Assembly: GCF_042666655.1 (NCBI RefSeq)
Contig: NZ_JBHTDE010000014.1
Span: forward strand, 25,777 to 89,776
DNA from: Paracraurococcus sp042666655
GTDB lineage: Bacteria; Pseudomonadota; Alphaproteobacteria; Acetobacterales; Acetobacteraceae
Reading direction: 5' to 3'
DNA: 64,000 nt
Within the stretch, counting starts at the first letter, position 1. Every line of letters starts with the position of its first letter. The position numbers and the translations under genes are program-made. Shown here in pieces: positions 40,602 to 48,630 of the stretch. The notes beneath the pieces are model-generated. The model saw only the letters and a program-made list of their open reading frames with translations, was not told the origin of the DNA and ran no database searches.

Positions 40602-41912
40602 ATGATGCCCGACACGATGATGCCCGGCCTGGTGCCGGATGCGGGCCTCGGAAGGCCGCCGTCGTTCGAAGCCTCGGCCGCGCCGGAGAAGGCGTCCTGG
40701 CCCGGCTTCCTCTTCGCCACCGGCATCGAGAACAGCGCGCCGACCATCGAAGGCGGCCGGGTGCGCCGCGACCAGATGGAGGACCTCCGCCACTACATCC
40801 GCTGGCGCGAGGACTTCGCCCTGGTGCGGGAGCTGGGGATCGGCTTCCTGCGCTACGGCCCGCAGCTCCACCTGACGCTGACCGGCGCCGGCAGGTACGA
40901 CTGGTCCTTCGCCGACGAGACCTTTGCCGAGCTCCGCCGCCTCGGCATCACGCCGATCGTCGACCTCTGCCATTTCGGCGTGCCGGACTTCATCGGCAAC
41001 TTCCAGAACCCGGATTTCCCACGGCTTTTCGCCGACTACGCGCAGGCTTTCGCGCAGCGCTTCCCCTGGGTGCAGCTCTACACCCCGATCAACGAGATGT
41101 TCATCACCGCGGTCTTCAACGCGAAATATGGCTGGTGGAACGAGCAGCGGCAGGACGACCGGTCCTACGTCACCGCCATCAAGCATATCGTCCGCGCCAA
41201 TGTGATGGCGATGCAGTCCATCCTGGCGGTCCGGCCGGATGCGCTGTTCGTCCAGAGCGAGAGCACCGAGCATTTCCATCCCGAATGCCCGGCGGCGATC
41301 CCGCATGCCGAGCAACGCAACGCCGAACGCTTCCTCACCCTCGATCTGAATTACGGCCGCCGCGTCTGCTCCTCGATGTACGAATACCTGATGGACAACG
41401 GCATGACGCGGGAGGAGTACCACTTCTTCCAGCGCGCCGCGCCGCCGCTGAAGCGCCACTGCATCATGGGCAACGACTGGTACCAGACCAACGAGCACCT
41501 GGTGCGCGGCGATGGCAGCAGCTGCTGGGTCGGCGAGGTCTTCGGCTACGACACGGTCACCCGGGAATACTACGAACGCTACAAGATGCCGGTGATGCAT
41601 ACCGAGACGAACCTCGCCGAAGGGCCGCGCGGCGACGAGGCGGAACGCTGGCTCTGGAAGCAGTGGTCGGGGGTGATGCGGCTGCGGCGCGAAGGCGTGC
41701 CGGTGCTTGGCTTCACTTGGTACTCGCTCACCGACCATGTCGACTGGGACACCGCGCTGCGCGAGCGGAACGGCCGGGTCAACCCGCTCGGCCTCTACGA
41801 CCTGGACCGCAACATTCGTCAGGTCGGCCGCGCCTACAAGCGGCTGATCGAGGCCTGGCAGCCGGTGCTGTCCACCGAGCGAACCTGCATGCAGACCATC
41901 CTGGCCGCCTGA
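40602..41912 (+). CDS. Family 1-like glycoside hydrolase
   Basis: A 436-residue TIM-barrel protein related to GH1 beta-glycosidases. FLFATGIENSAPTIEGGRVR near 37 matches the GH1-type opening FxxGxxxS. The acid/base is Glu165 in LYTPINEMF (canonical TxNEP, with Met for Pro), and the nucleophile is Glu335 in VMHTETNLAEG (canonical TENG-like position). GFTWYSLTDHVDWDTALRERNGRVNPLGLYDLD matches the GH1 C-terminal WSLxDxxEW...GLxxVD block. No signal peptide is present. The replaced proline after the acid/base may alter activity. It is followed 58 bases later by a GH39-like gene on the same strand. Confidence 0.84.
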   Translation: MMPDTMMPGLVPDAGLGRPPSFEASAAPEKASWPGFLFATGIENSAPTIEGGRVRRDQMEDLRHYIRWREDFALVRELGIGFLRYGPQLHLTLTGAGRYDWSFADETFAELRRLGITPIVDLCHFGVPDFIGNFQNPDFPRLFADYAQAFAQRFPWVQLYTPINEMFITAVFNAKYGWWNEQRQDDRSYVTAIKHIVRANVMAMQSILAVRPDALFVQSESTEHFHPECPAAIPHAEQRNAERFLTLDLNYGRRVCSSMYEYLMDNGMTREEYHFFQRAAPPLKRHCIMGNDWYQTNEHLVRGDGSSCWVGEVFGYDTVTREYYERYKMPVMHTETNLAEGPRGDEAERWLWKQWSGVMRLRREGVPVLGFTWYSLTDHVDWDTALRERNGRVNPLGLYDLDRNIRQVGRAYKRLIEAWQPVLSTERTCMQTILAA

Positions 41913-41970
41913 AGCGCCGGCGGAACGCGCCGGGCCGGCACCCGTTCTCTGCCCGGACCGGGCGGAGACG

Positions 41971-43788
41971 ATGATGGCAGGACGGCGCGCGGTGCTGGCG
42001 GGCATGGCCGCGGCGGCCCTGGCGCCCCGGGCGGCGGCCGCGACCGAACCGCCCATCGTCCTTGGCGCCTTCCGGCGCGAGGAGTTCAACACGGTCGGCG
42101 TCTTCGACGCCGACTGGCTGGTCGAGCCGCGCATGACCCGGATGCTCGATGCGATGGTGGCCTCGCCCGGTGCCTTCGGCGCGGTCCGCTTCTTCGGCGT
42201 CCTGAATGCCGGGGAACGGGAGCAGGTCTTCCCGGTCAGCAGCGGCAGGACCTGGCCTGCGCCTGGGGCGCCGATGGATTTCACCGCCTCGCTTGCGGCG
42301 CTGGAGGCGCTGGTCTCACGCGGCCTGCTGCCCTTCGTCGGGCTCACCTTCTTCCCTGCCGCCGTGTCGGCCGGGCCGATCGAGCCGCCGGACAGCTTCG
42401 CGCGCTGGCGAATGCTGGTGCGCGGCTTCCTCGATGCCGCCGTCGCCCGCTTCTGCGCCGACGAAGTCGGGCGATGGTGGCTGGAAGCCTGGAACGAGCC
42501 GAACATGCCGCAATTCTGGCACGGCGACTTCGACGGCTACCTGGCGCTGTATCGCGCCACGGCGCAGGCGGTGCGGGACAGCGGCCACGGGGTCCTGCTC
42601 GGCGGCCCGGCCCTGGCCTGGATGCCGCCCGAGGAAGGGCCGCGGCTGATGCGCCGCTTCCTCGAATTCCTGCGCGACGAACCCGACATGCCGTGCGACT
42701 TCATCAGCTACCACCGCAAGGGATCCTGGGTGACGGAGGAAGCGGCGCCGCGCCTGTCCCGGCTGGTGACGGCGGCCGAGCAGACCGCGGCCCTGGCGCT
42801 GGACCTCGTGCCGGCCCGCTGCCGAGGCTTGGCGCTGGTGAACAACGAGGCCGACATGATGGTCGGCTTCGACGTGCCCTATGCGCCGCGAATGGACGAG
42901 CGTTTCCCAGCCTGGCTTGCCGCCTCCACCATCGCCCATGCCGGGCTGTCGCTGCGGCATGGCGCGACCGGGCTGCGTTTCCTGGCCGCCGCCGACAACG
43001 CCAACCAGCATCTGATGCGCGCCCCCTTCGATGGCCGGCGCACGCTGTTCACCCGCACGGATGCCGGGCCGGACGACCTGCTGAAGCTGCCGGTCTTCCA
43101 CTTCTACGAGCTGCTGCGGCTGCTGGGGGAGGAGGTGCTCTCGCTCGACCCTGGGCCCGAGCTGTTCCAGATGACCACCCGCGGGGAGGGGCGGGTCGCC
43201 GCCCTGGTCACGCTGCACCCGGAAGGTGCTGCCGGGCCGCACCGGCTGGCCTGGTCCGTCGCCGGCCTGCCTTGGCAACGGGTGAATGTCATCGTGTTCC
43301 GGATCGACGCGACGCGGTCCAACGCCTTCGCCGCAGCTGGGCGGCGGATGCCGGCGACGATCGATGCCGCCGCGGCGCGGCGGCTGGGCGAGGCGGCGGA
43401 GCTTGCCTTGGATGCGCCGCCGCGCCGCGGCATCGCGGCGCGGGACGGGCGGGTCGCGCTCGACCTCGTGCTCGATCCTTATGCGACGCTGCTGGTCTGG
43501 ATCACGCCCTTCGACCCCGCGGTGCCGGCGGCGCCCGAAAGCCTGCGGGGTGTGGCGCGCGGCGCGGATGTTCTGCTGCGCTGGACGCCGTCGCCGGACC
43601 CGGCGCTGCAGGGCTACGAGCTGTCGCGCCGATCGGCCGGCGCGTCGTGGCGCGTCGTGGCGCCGCTGCTGCGCGGCGCCGAATGGACCGACCGGGCGCC
43701 GCCCGCCGGCCGGCTCGACTACCGCTTGCGGCTGCTGTCGGCCTCCGGGAAGCGCGGCCCGGCCGCTTCCTGCGCCATGCGGCGCTGA
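41971..43788 (+). CDS. Exported GH39-like glycoside hydrolase
   Basis: The 605-residue protein has an N-terminal export signal (GRRAVLAGMAAAALAPRAAAA; the twin arginines suggest Tat). The barrel opens with FNTVGVFDADWL, and WWLEAWNEPNMPQFWHGDF carries the acid/base Glu176, as in GH39 xylosidases and iduronidases. CDFISYHRKGSW and LALVNNEADMMVGF follow, with Glu293 as likely nucleophile. The C-terminal 85 residues (VARGADVLLRWTPSPDPALQGYELSRRSAG) form a fibronectin-III-like domain. It is the only clearly exported glycosidase in the locus. GGAG precedes the doubled ATG. The substrate is unknown. Confidence 0.82.
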   Translation: MMAGRRAVLAGMAAAALAPRAAAATEPPIVLGAFRREEFNTVGVFDADWLVEPRMTRMLDAMVASPGAFGAVRFFGVLNAGEREQVFPVSSGRTWPAPGAPMDFTASLAALEALVSRGLLPFVGLTFFPAAVSAGPIEPPDSFARWRMLVRGFLDAAVARFCADEVGRWWLEAWNEPNMPQFWHGDFDGYLALYRATAQAVRDSGHGVLLGGPALAWMPPEEGPRLMRRFLEFLRDEPDMPCDFISYHRKGSWVTEEAAPRLSRLVTAAEQTAALALDLVPARCRGLALVNNEADMMVGFDVPYAPRMDERFPAWLAASTIAHAGLSLRHGATGLRFLAAADNANQHLMRAPFDGRRTLFTRTDAGPDDLLKLPVFHFYELLRLLGEEVLSLDPGPELFQMTTRGEGRVAALVTLHPEGAAGPHRLAWSVAGLPWQRVNVIVFRIDATRSNAFAAAGRRMPATIDAAAARRLGEAAELALDAPPRRGIAARDGRVALDLVLDPYATLLVWITPFDPAVPAAPESLRGVARGADVLLRWTPSPDPALQGYELSRRSAGASWRVVAPLLRGAEWTDRAPPAGRLDYRLRLLSASGKRGPAASCAMRR

Positions 43789-43827
43789 TCGCCGCCGCCG
43801 TCACGCGCGGGGCAGGTTGCGGGTCGG

Positions 43828-46083
43828 TCAGGCGGCGGCGTCCCGCGCGTCGGCGCGCAGCGCCCCCAGGTAGCGTTGCAGCGCCTGGCCGAGCGGCGGC
43901 ATCAGCGCGCTGCGGCCGGACCGCAACGCGCTCTGCGCCGGCCAGGGGGCGCGCCGGCCGAGCGTCGCGGCCGGCACGCCGATGACCTTCGCCGGATCGA
44001 GCGACAGGCCACCCACCACCTCCCGGATGATCTCGGCCCAGGTGCCGCAGCCGGGATTTGCGAGGTGCCAGATGCCCGCCTCGCCATCCATCAGCAGGTC
44101 GAGCACGGCATCAGCCAGGTCCGGCAGGTAGGTCGGCGAGACGGTCACGTCCGCGGCCGCGGCGATGGACCGCCCGGCGCCGACCGCGCGCACCGCGCAG
44201 GCCAGCGCATTGCGGTCGGCCTGCGGGCCGAAGAAGCTGCCGGCGCGGACGATCAGCATCTCGGGCGACACGCCGTGCAGCACCTGCTCGGCCGCCGCCT
44301 TCGAGGTGGCATAGACGCCGCGCGGCGCGATCGGGTCGGTCTCCAGATACGGCGCCGCCTGGCCGCCGCCGAAGACGAGGTGCGAGGAGAAGGCGACGCA
44401 GGGCAAGCCGGCCGCCGCGCAGGCCAGGCCGAGCACCGCCGCCCCCTCGACATTCTCGCGCCAGCAGCGTTCGGGCGCCGCCTCGGCGCGCTCCACATGC
44501 GCATAGCCGGCCGCGTTGAGCACCGCCCAGGGGCGCCACCTGTCGATTGCCGCCGCGACGGCCGCGGCATCGGTCACGTCGAGCTCGACCCGGGACAGCA
44601 GGCGATGCGGCAGGCCGCGCTGGACGCAGGCCTCGGCCAGCGCCCGGGCGAGGGCGCCGTCGCCGCCGGTGATGAGCAATGCCCGCGGCTGCCCCGGCAG
44701 GCGTGGCCTGGCCAGCGATGCCCGCGGCAGCAGAGCGGGGGCGCACTCGGTCGGCGCCCAGGCGAAGCGGGACTCGCGATGCCACCAGCCCGGCGTGTCG
44801 AGCGCCGGGTGCTGCGACGTGCCCGACTTGGCGAGATCGCCGATCAGGCCGGCGAGCGCCGTCGGCCGCGGCGCGCCGCCGCCGCTGACGTCGTAGACGC
44901 CCGGCTCGTAATGCCCGTCCTGCCGGGTCAGCAGGCTGTTCCAGTCGAAGGCGCCGAGCAGCGACCAGGCGGTGACGGCGCGCAGGTCGACGCCGCGGTC
45001 CCGCAGCCCGACGGCGGCGTCCCAGGCCTCCTTCAGCCAGCGCAACTGCTCGTCCCGGCTGGAGCCGTTGTGGATCTCGGTCAGCGCGATCGGCAGCCGG
45101 TAGCGGTCCCAGGCTTCCTGCAGCAGGTTGCCGAGGCCGGCAACGCCGCGCGCGACGGTCCGCAGCGCCAGGACGTCGACATAGCGGTCGCGCCCGTTGC
45201 CGCCCACCGCGACGCCGGGATAGCGCCCGAGCCGCTCGTCGAGGAAGCGCTCCCCCGACAGATAGTGGTTGATCCCGAGGATATCCGGCGGGCAGGGATC
45301 GGCCAGCAATTCCTCGAGCTCGCCGATCGGCACCGCATCGGCGAGGTCGCGCCACAGCGGGTGGTGCCGGTCGACGCGGCCCATCAGCAGGTCGAAGCCC
45401 AGCCAGCGGCGATGGTTCTCGTATTCCGCCTGGTAGGCGAGATGCGGCGTGCTCAGCACGCGGCCCAGGTCGTCCGTCTGCACCAGGCGCGCGGCGGGAT
45501 TGACCCGGCGGATGGCATGCATCGCCAGCCGGGTGCCCTGAATTTGGTTCACCAGCAGGCGCAGGAACAGCCGCTGGTCGTGTCCGTGCGGGTACCAATG
45601 GCCGTAGAGCCCGCTGAAGCGGGCCGTGGTCAGCGGCTCGTTCACCGGGGTGTATTCCTCCACCCAGGGGTAGCGTTCGGCGACGGCGCCGGCGAAGCAG
45701 GCGAGCCTGGCGGGGAAGTCGGGCTGCGCCAGGTCGGTGTCGCGCGGGCCGCTGCCATGGTGCAGCAGGCCGGCGATGGGCCGGATCCCCAGCGCCCGCA
45801 GCCGGCCCAGTCGTTCGTCCGTCCAAGCCCAGTCCGCGCGTTCGAGGCCGTCCGGCGCGATGCGTTCCCAGATCACCGGATACCGCATGGCGCGGATGCC
45901 GAGCGCGGCGAAGGCGTCGAGGTCCTGCGGCCGGTCCTGGTGGCCGTTCAGGCGGGTCTGATCCACGTAGGTGTCGCCGATCCGGGCAACGGTGCATTCC
46001 AGACCACCCCAGATTTCGAGCGGCGGCAGCGCCATCGCGGCCCTGGCAGCCGCGGGCGGAACATCTCGGACAGGTCTGATCAT
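43828..46083 (-). CDS. Fusion of GH1-like glycosidase and RmlD-like sugar reductase
   Basis: A 751-residue two-domain protein. Residues 20-430 form a GH1-like barrel with EIWGGLECTVARIGDTYVDQ, acid/base Glu149 in EYTPVNEPLTTARFSG, nucleophile Glu336 in IALTEIHNGSS and AWSLLGAFDWNSLL. Residues 465-745 form an extended SDR of the RmlD type: nucleotide loop LLITGGDGALARAL, NAAGYAHVERAE, AFSSHLVFGGG and the catalytic YxxxK in GVYATSKAAAE (Tyr591, Lys595). RmlD makes dTDP-rhamnose from a 4-keto sugar. The fusion suggests that reduction and glycoside cleavage or transfer act on one substrate. The start at 46083 removes an Arg-rich non-family stretch. Confidence 0.88.
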   Translation of the reverse strand: MIRPVRDVPPAAARAAMALPPLEIWGGLECTVARIGDTYVDQTRLNGHQDRPQDLDAFAALGIRAMRYPVIWERIAPDGLERADWAWTDERLGRLRALGIRPIAGLLHHGSGPRDTDLAQPDFPARLACFAGAVAERYPWVEEYTPVNEPLTTARFSGLYGHWYPHGHDQRLFLRLLVNQIQGTRLAMHAIRRVNPAARLVQTDDLGRVLSTPHLAYQAEYENHRRWLGFDLLMGRVDRHHPLWRDLADAVPIGELEELLADPCPPDILGINHYLSGERFLDERLGRYPGVAVGGNGRDRYVDVLALRTVARGVAGLGNLLQEAWDRYRLPIALTEIHNGSSRDEQLRWLKEAWDAAVGLRDRGVDLRAVTAWSLLGAFDWNSLLTRQDGHYEPGVYDVSGGGAPRPTALAGLIGDLAKSGTSQHPALDTPGWWHRESRFAWAPTECAPALLPRASLARPRLPGQPRALLITGGDGALARALAEACVQRGLPHRLLSRVELDVTDAAAVAAAIDRWRPWAVLNAAGYAHVERAEAAPERCWRENVEGAAVLGLACAAAGLPCVAFSSHLVFGGGQAAPYLETDPIAPRGVYATSKAAAEQVLHGVSPEMLIVRAGSFFGPQADRNALACAVRAVGAGRSIAAAADVTVSPTYLPDLADAVLDLLMDGEAGIWHLANPGCGTWAEIIREVVGGLSLDPAKVIGVPAATLGRRAPWPAQSALRSGRSALMPPLGQALQRYLGALRADARDAAA

Positions 46084-46419
46084 CAATTCCGTACTCGGTC
46101 GGTTACGTCGGGCGCGCCCCTGGCGTAAGCGCCGGTTTGGCCGGCGCAGTTGCCGGCAAGGTCGCGTGTCCCGGCGCATTCGCCGGCCGCGGGGCGGATC
46201 GTGTCCCGTCGCCTCACCTCATCGCCACCGTCAAGCGAGACGCCCGTCGGAAGCACCGGACTCCGGTTCTCTCCGCTCGCTTGCACGGCACCGATCGCTT
46301 CAGGTGCCGCATGGGATGCGTCCTACGCTCTCCAGCTGTGTCCGGGTCGAAATGGTCTGCCGCGGCGCCGCCGGAGTATTCGGCGCCGCCTCGGGCCTGC
46401 GAGGGCTTGTGATATTGCC
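46084..46419. other. Intergenic region upstream of the fusion gene
   Basis: A 336-base gap between two minus-strand genes. It must contain the promoter of the glycosidase-reductase fusion gene and the end of the amidohydrolase transcript. GCCGGC-rich inverted repeats near 46130-46195 could fold, but no gene is evident. Confidence 0.45.
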
Positions 46420-47520
46420 TCAGTCAAACCGATAGATCGCCTCGGCATTGCCGCGGAAGATCGCGCGTCGCTCCGCCTCGCTGAGCTGGCAGGGAAAGGC
46501 GTAGCGCGGGTCGTCGAAATCCCAGTGCGGGTAGTCGGTGGCAAACAGCACGCGGTCCCAGCCGATGCGGGACAGTATGCGGCGCAGGTCCTCCGGGTTC
46601 TCCGGCTCCTCCATCGGCTGGGTGGAAACCCACAGGTTCCGCCGGATATAGGCGGAGGGCGGCTGCTTCAGGTGCGGCACCTCGCTGCGCATCTTCTCCC
46701 AGTGCCGGTCGAGCCGCCAGGCGAGCGGCGGCAGCCAGGCGAAGCCGCCTTCGATCATGATGATCTTGAGCGTGGGGAAGCGCTCGAACACCCCCTCCAG
46801 CACCATGCTGGCCACCTGCGTCTGCATGGAATGGCTCAGGCCGTGATGATCCTCGATGTAGAAGGAGGGCCAGCCGGCCGCCGTCGGTCCATGCCCCGCC
46901 TCGCCGCCGATATGCAACCCGATCGGCAGCCCGTGATGCGCCGCCGCCTCGAAGATCGGCCAGTAGCGCGGCCGGCCGAGCGGTTCGGTGCTGCGGGACG
47001 TCAGCTGGACCTGCGCAAAGTCCCGGTTGAGGACCCGCTTGTCGATCTCGGCGACCGCGGCCTGGGCATCCTCGAACGGGATCTGGATGGAGGCGCGGAG
47101 CCGCTTCTCCTGCGAGGTGAAGGCGGCCACCTGCCAGTCGTTGATGGCGCTGCACAGCGCCACGCTGAGCTCCAGGTTGCGTACCAGGTTGCTCGGCATC
47201 AGCGGCTCGAGGATGCCGTATTCGATGTCGTAGAGATCGAGCAGTTGCTCGCGCATGAAGGCGAGGTCGGAGCCGGGCGGGCCGCCATTGGGCGGGAAGC
47301 TGTCCCGTCGCGCCAGGAAGGGCTGGAAGCGCGGATAGGTGCCGCGCGCCGCATAGGGGCCGCGGCCGAGCTTGCCATACTCGGCGATGTGCTGCCGCCA
47401 GCGGGCCGAGAGATAGGGGTTGAGGTCGGCCTCCGAGCGCAGCGAGGGGTGGATGTCGCTGTCGATGATGCGCAGCTTGCTCGCCTGGGTCGCGGGGCGG
47501 GCTTCGAGGATCTCGCTCAT
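46420..47520 (-). CDS. Amidohydrolase 2 family protein (ACMSD-like)
   Basis: A 366-residue metal-dependent hydrolase or decarboxylase of the amidohydrolase-2 group. The metal motif is DxH in IIDSDIHPSLRS (Asp22, His24). Conserved stretches are HGLPIGLHIGGEAGH (strand 5 His), MIEGGFAWLPPLAWRLDRHW and the catalytic acid in LFATDYPHWDFDDP. The last strongly recalls the 2-amino-3-carboxymuconate-semialdehyde decarboxylase and LigW-type enzymes. The gene is the last of a six-gene minus-strand operon and its start overlaps the stop of a paralogous gene by four bases. It probably breaks down an imported compound; the substrate is unknown. Confidence 0.85.
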   Translation of the reverse strand: MSEILEARPATQASKLRIIDSDIHPSLRSEADLNPYLSARWRQHIAEYGKLGRGPYAARGTYPRFQPFLARRDSFPPNGGPPGSDLAFMREQLLDLYDIEYGILEPLMPSNLVRNLELSVALCSAINDWQVAAFTSQEKRLRASIQIPFEDAQAAVAEIDKRVLNRDFAQVQLTSRSTEPLGRPRYWPIFEAAAHHGLPIGLHIGGEAGHGPTAAGWPSFYIEDHHGLSHSMQTQVASMVLEGVFERFPTLKIIMIEGGFAWLPPLAWRLDRHWEKMRSEVPHLKQPPSAYIRRNLWVSTQPMEEPENPEDLRRILSRIGWDRVLFATDYPHWDFDDPRYAFPCQLSEAERRAIFRGNAEAIYRFD

Positions 47521-48620
47521 GCGATGCTCTCCTGCAGCCGGGGATAGGTGGCCAGGGGGTTGTCGACCATGATCCGCCGCAGGGTCTCGGGCGGGATGCC
47601 GGGGGGCAGGACGTGGTCGCCGTCGAACTGCCAGTGCGGGTAGTCCGTGGCGAACAGCAGCATGTCATCGACGCCGATCTGGCGGATGACGTCGGCGGTG
47701 GCGGTGGCGTCGTCGGCTGGCACGTCGAAGGGCTGGACGGTGAGGCGCACATGCTCGCGGATGATCCCGGCCGGCGGCTGCTTCACCCAGGGCACCTCGG
47801 AGCGCACGCCGCGCCAGGTCTTCACGCTGCGCCAGAGAAAGCCGGGCAGCCAGCTCACGCCCGATTCCAGCAGCACGATGCGCAAGCCCGGATACCGCAC
47901 GAAGACGCCTTCCGAGACGAGGCTGAGCAGCTGGTCCTCGAAGGTCTGGGACTGGCTGACATAGTCCTGCAGGTAGTGCGAAGGCCAGCCGTTCGAGGTC
48001 GGCGCGTAGCGGAACATCGAGCCGGCATGGAGGCCTACCGGCAGCCCGTGCTTCTCCGCCGCCGCCCAGATGGGCCAATAGTAGCTCTTGCCATAGAGCA
48101 GCTCGGCCGCCACCGGCAGCAGGACCTGCACGAAGCGGCGGTCGCCGGCCAGCCGCTCGATCTCCTCCACCGCCAGGTGCGGCGCCTGGGCCGGCACCAC
48201 GATGGACGCCCGCAGCCGCGGGTCGGCCGCCAGCCATTCGGCCGCAATCCAGTCGTTGATGGCGCTGCAGATCGCAGCACCCATGGTCTCGCTGATCGCC
48301 ACCTGCCCGCCATAGAGCGTGTTGCAGATGGCGAAACGGGTGCCGAAGCCGTCCAGCGCCTGGGCACGAAGCTGGCCGATGTCCGTGCCCGGCTTGCCGC
48401 CGGCCGGCCGCCAATCCGGCCGGCAGGAGATCGGCGCGCCGGGCGGGTAGCTGGCCAGGTCAAAGCCGTCCATGCCGCGGCGGACGAAGGAATCCCGCCA
48501 GAAATCGCTCATGTAGGGCAGCAGGGCGGCGATGCCCGGCACGCCGGGATGCAGGTCGCAATCGATGGCGCCGCGTGTCTGCGGGCTGGCCGTTGCCGCG
48601 CTCGGCAGGATGACGTTCAT
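47517..48620 (-). CDS. Amidohydrolase 2 family protein, paralogue of the next gene
   Basis: The start at 48620 gives 367 residues with DxH in AIDCDLHPGVPG, CSAINDWIAAEWLAADPRL, HGLPVGLHAGSMFRY, LLESGVSWLPGFLWRSVKTW and LFATDYPHWQFDGDH. The same blocks in the same order mark it as a tandem-duplicated relative of the downstream gene (compare CSAINDWQVAAF and LFATDYPHWDFD). Two diverged paralogues in one operon could form a heteromer or handle successive intermediates. The stop overlaps the next ATG, and the start lies ten bases after the binding-protein gene. Confidence 0.85.
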   Translation of the reverse strand: MNVILPSAATASPQTRGAIDCDLHPGVPGIAALLPYMSDFWRDSFVRRGMDGFDLASYPPGAPISCRPDWRPAGGKPGTDIGQLRAQALDGFGTRFAICNTLYGGQVAISETMGAAICSAINDWIAAEWLAADPRLRASIVVPAQAPHLAVEEIERLAGDRRFVQVLLPVAAELLYGKSYYWPIWAAAEKHGLPVGLHAGSMFRYAPTSNGWPSHYLQDYVSQSQTFEDQLLSLVSEGVFVRYPGLRIVLLESGVSWLPGFLWRSVKTWRGVRSEVPWVKQPPAGIIREHVRLTVQPFDVPADDATATADVIRQIGVDDMLLFATDYPHWQFDGDHVLPPGIPPETLRRIMVDNPLATYPRLQESIA

Positions 48621-48630
48621 GCCGCTTGCC

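Noticed and set aside
43790..43840. A CGCCGCCGCC/GGCGGCGGCG hairpin between the convergent GH39-like and fusion genes
   Set aside because: The loop would be about 30 bases and one arm lies in the fusion gene's coding end; such repeats arise by chance in GC-rich DNA.
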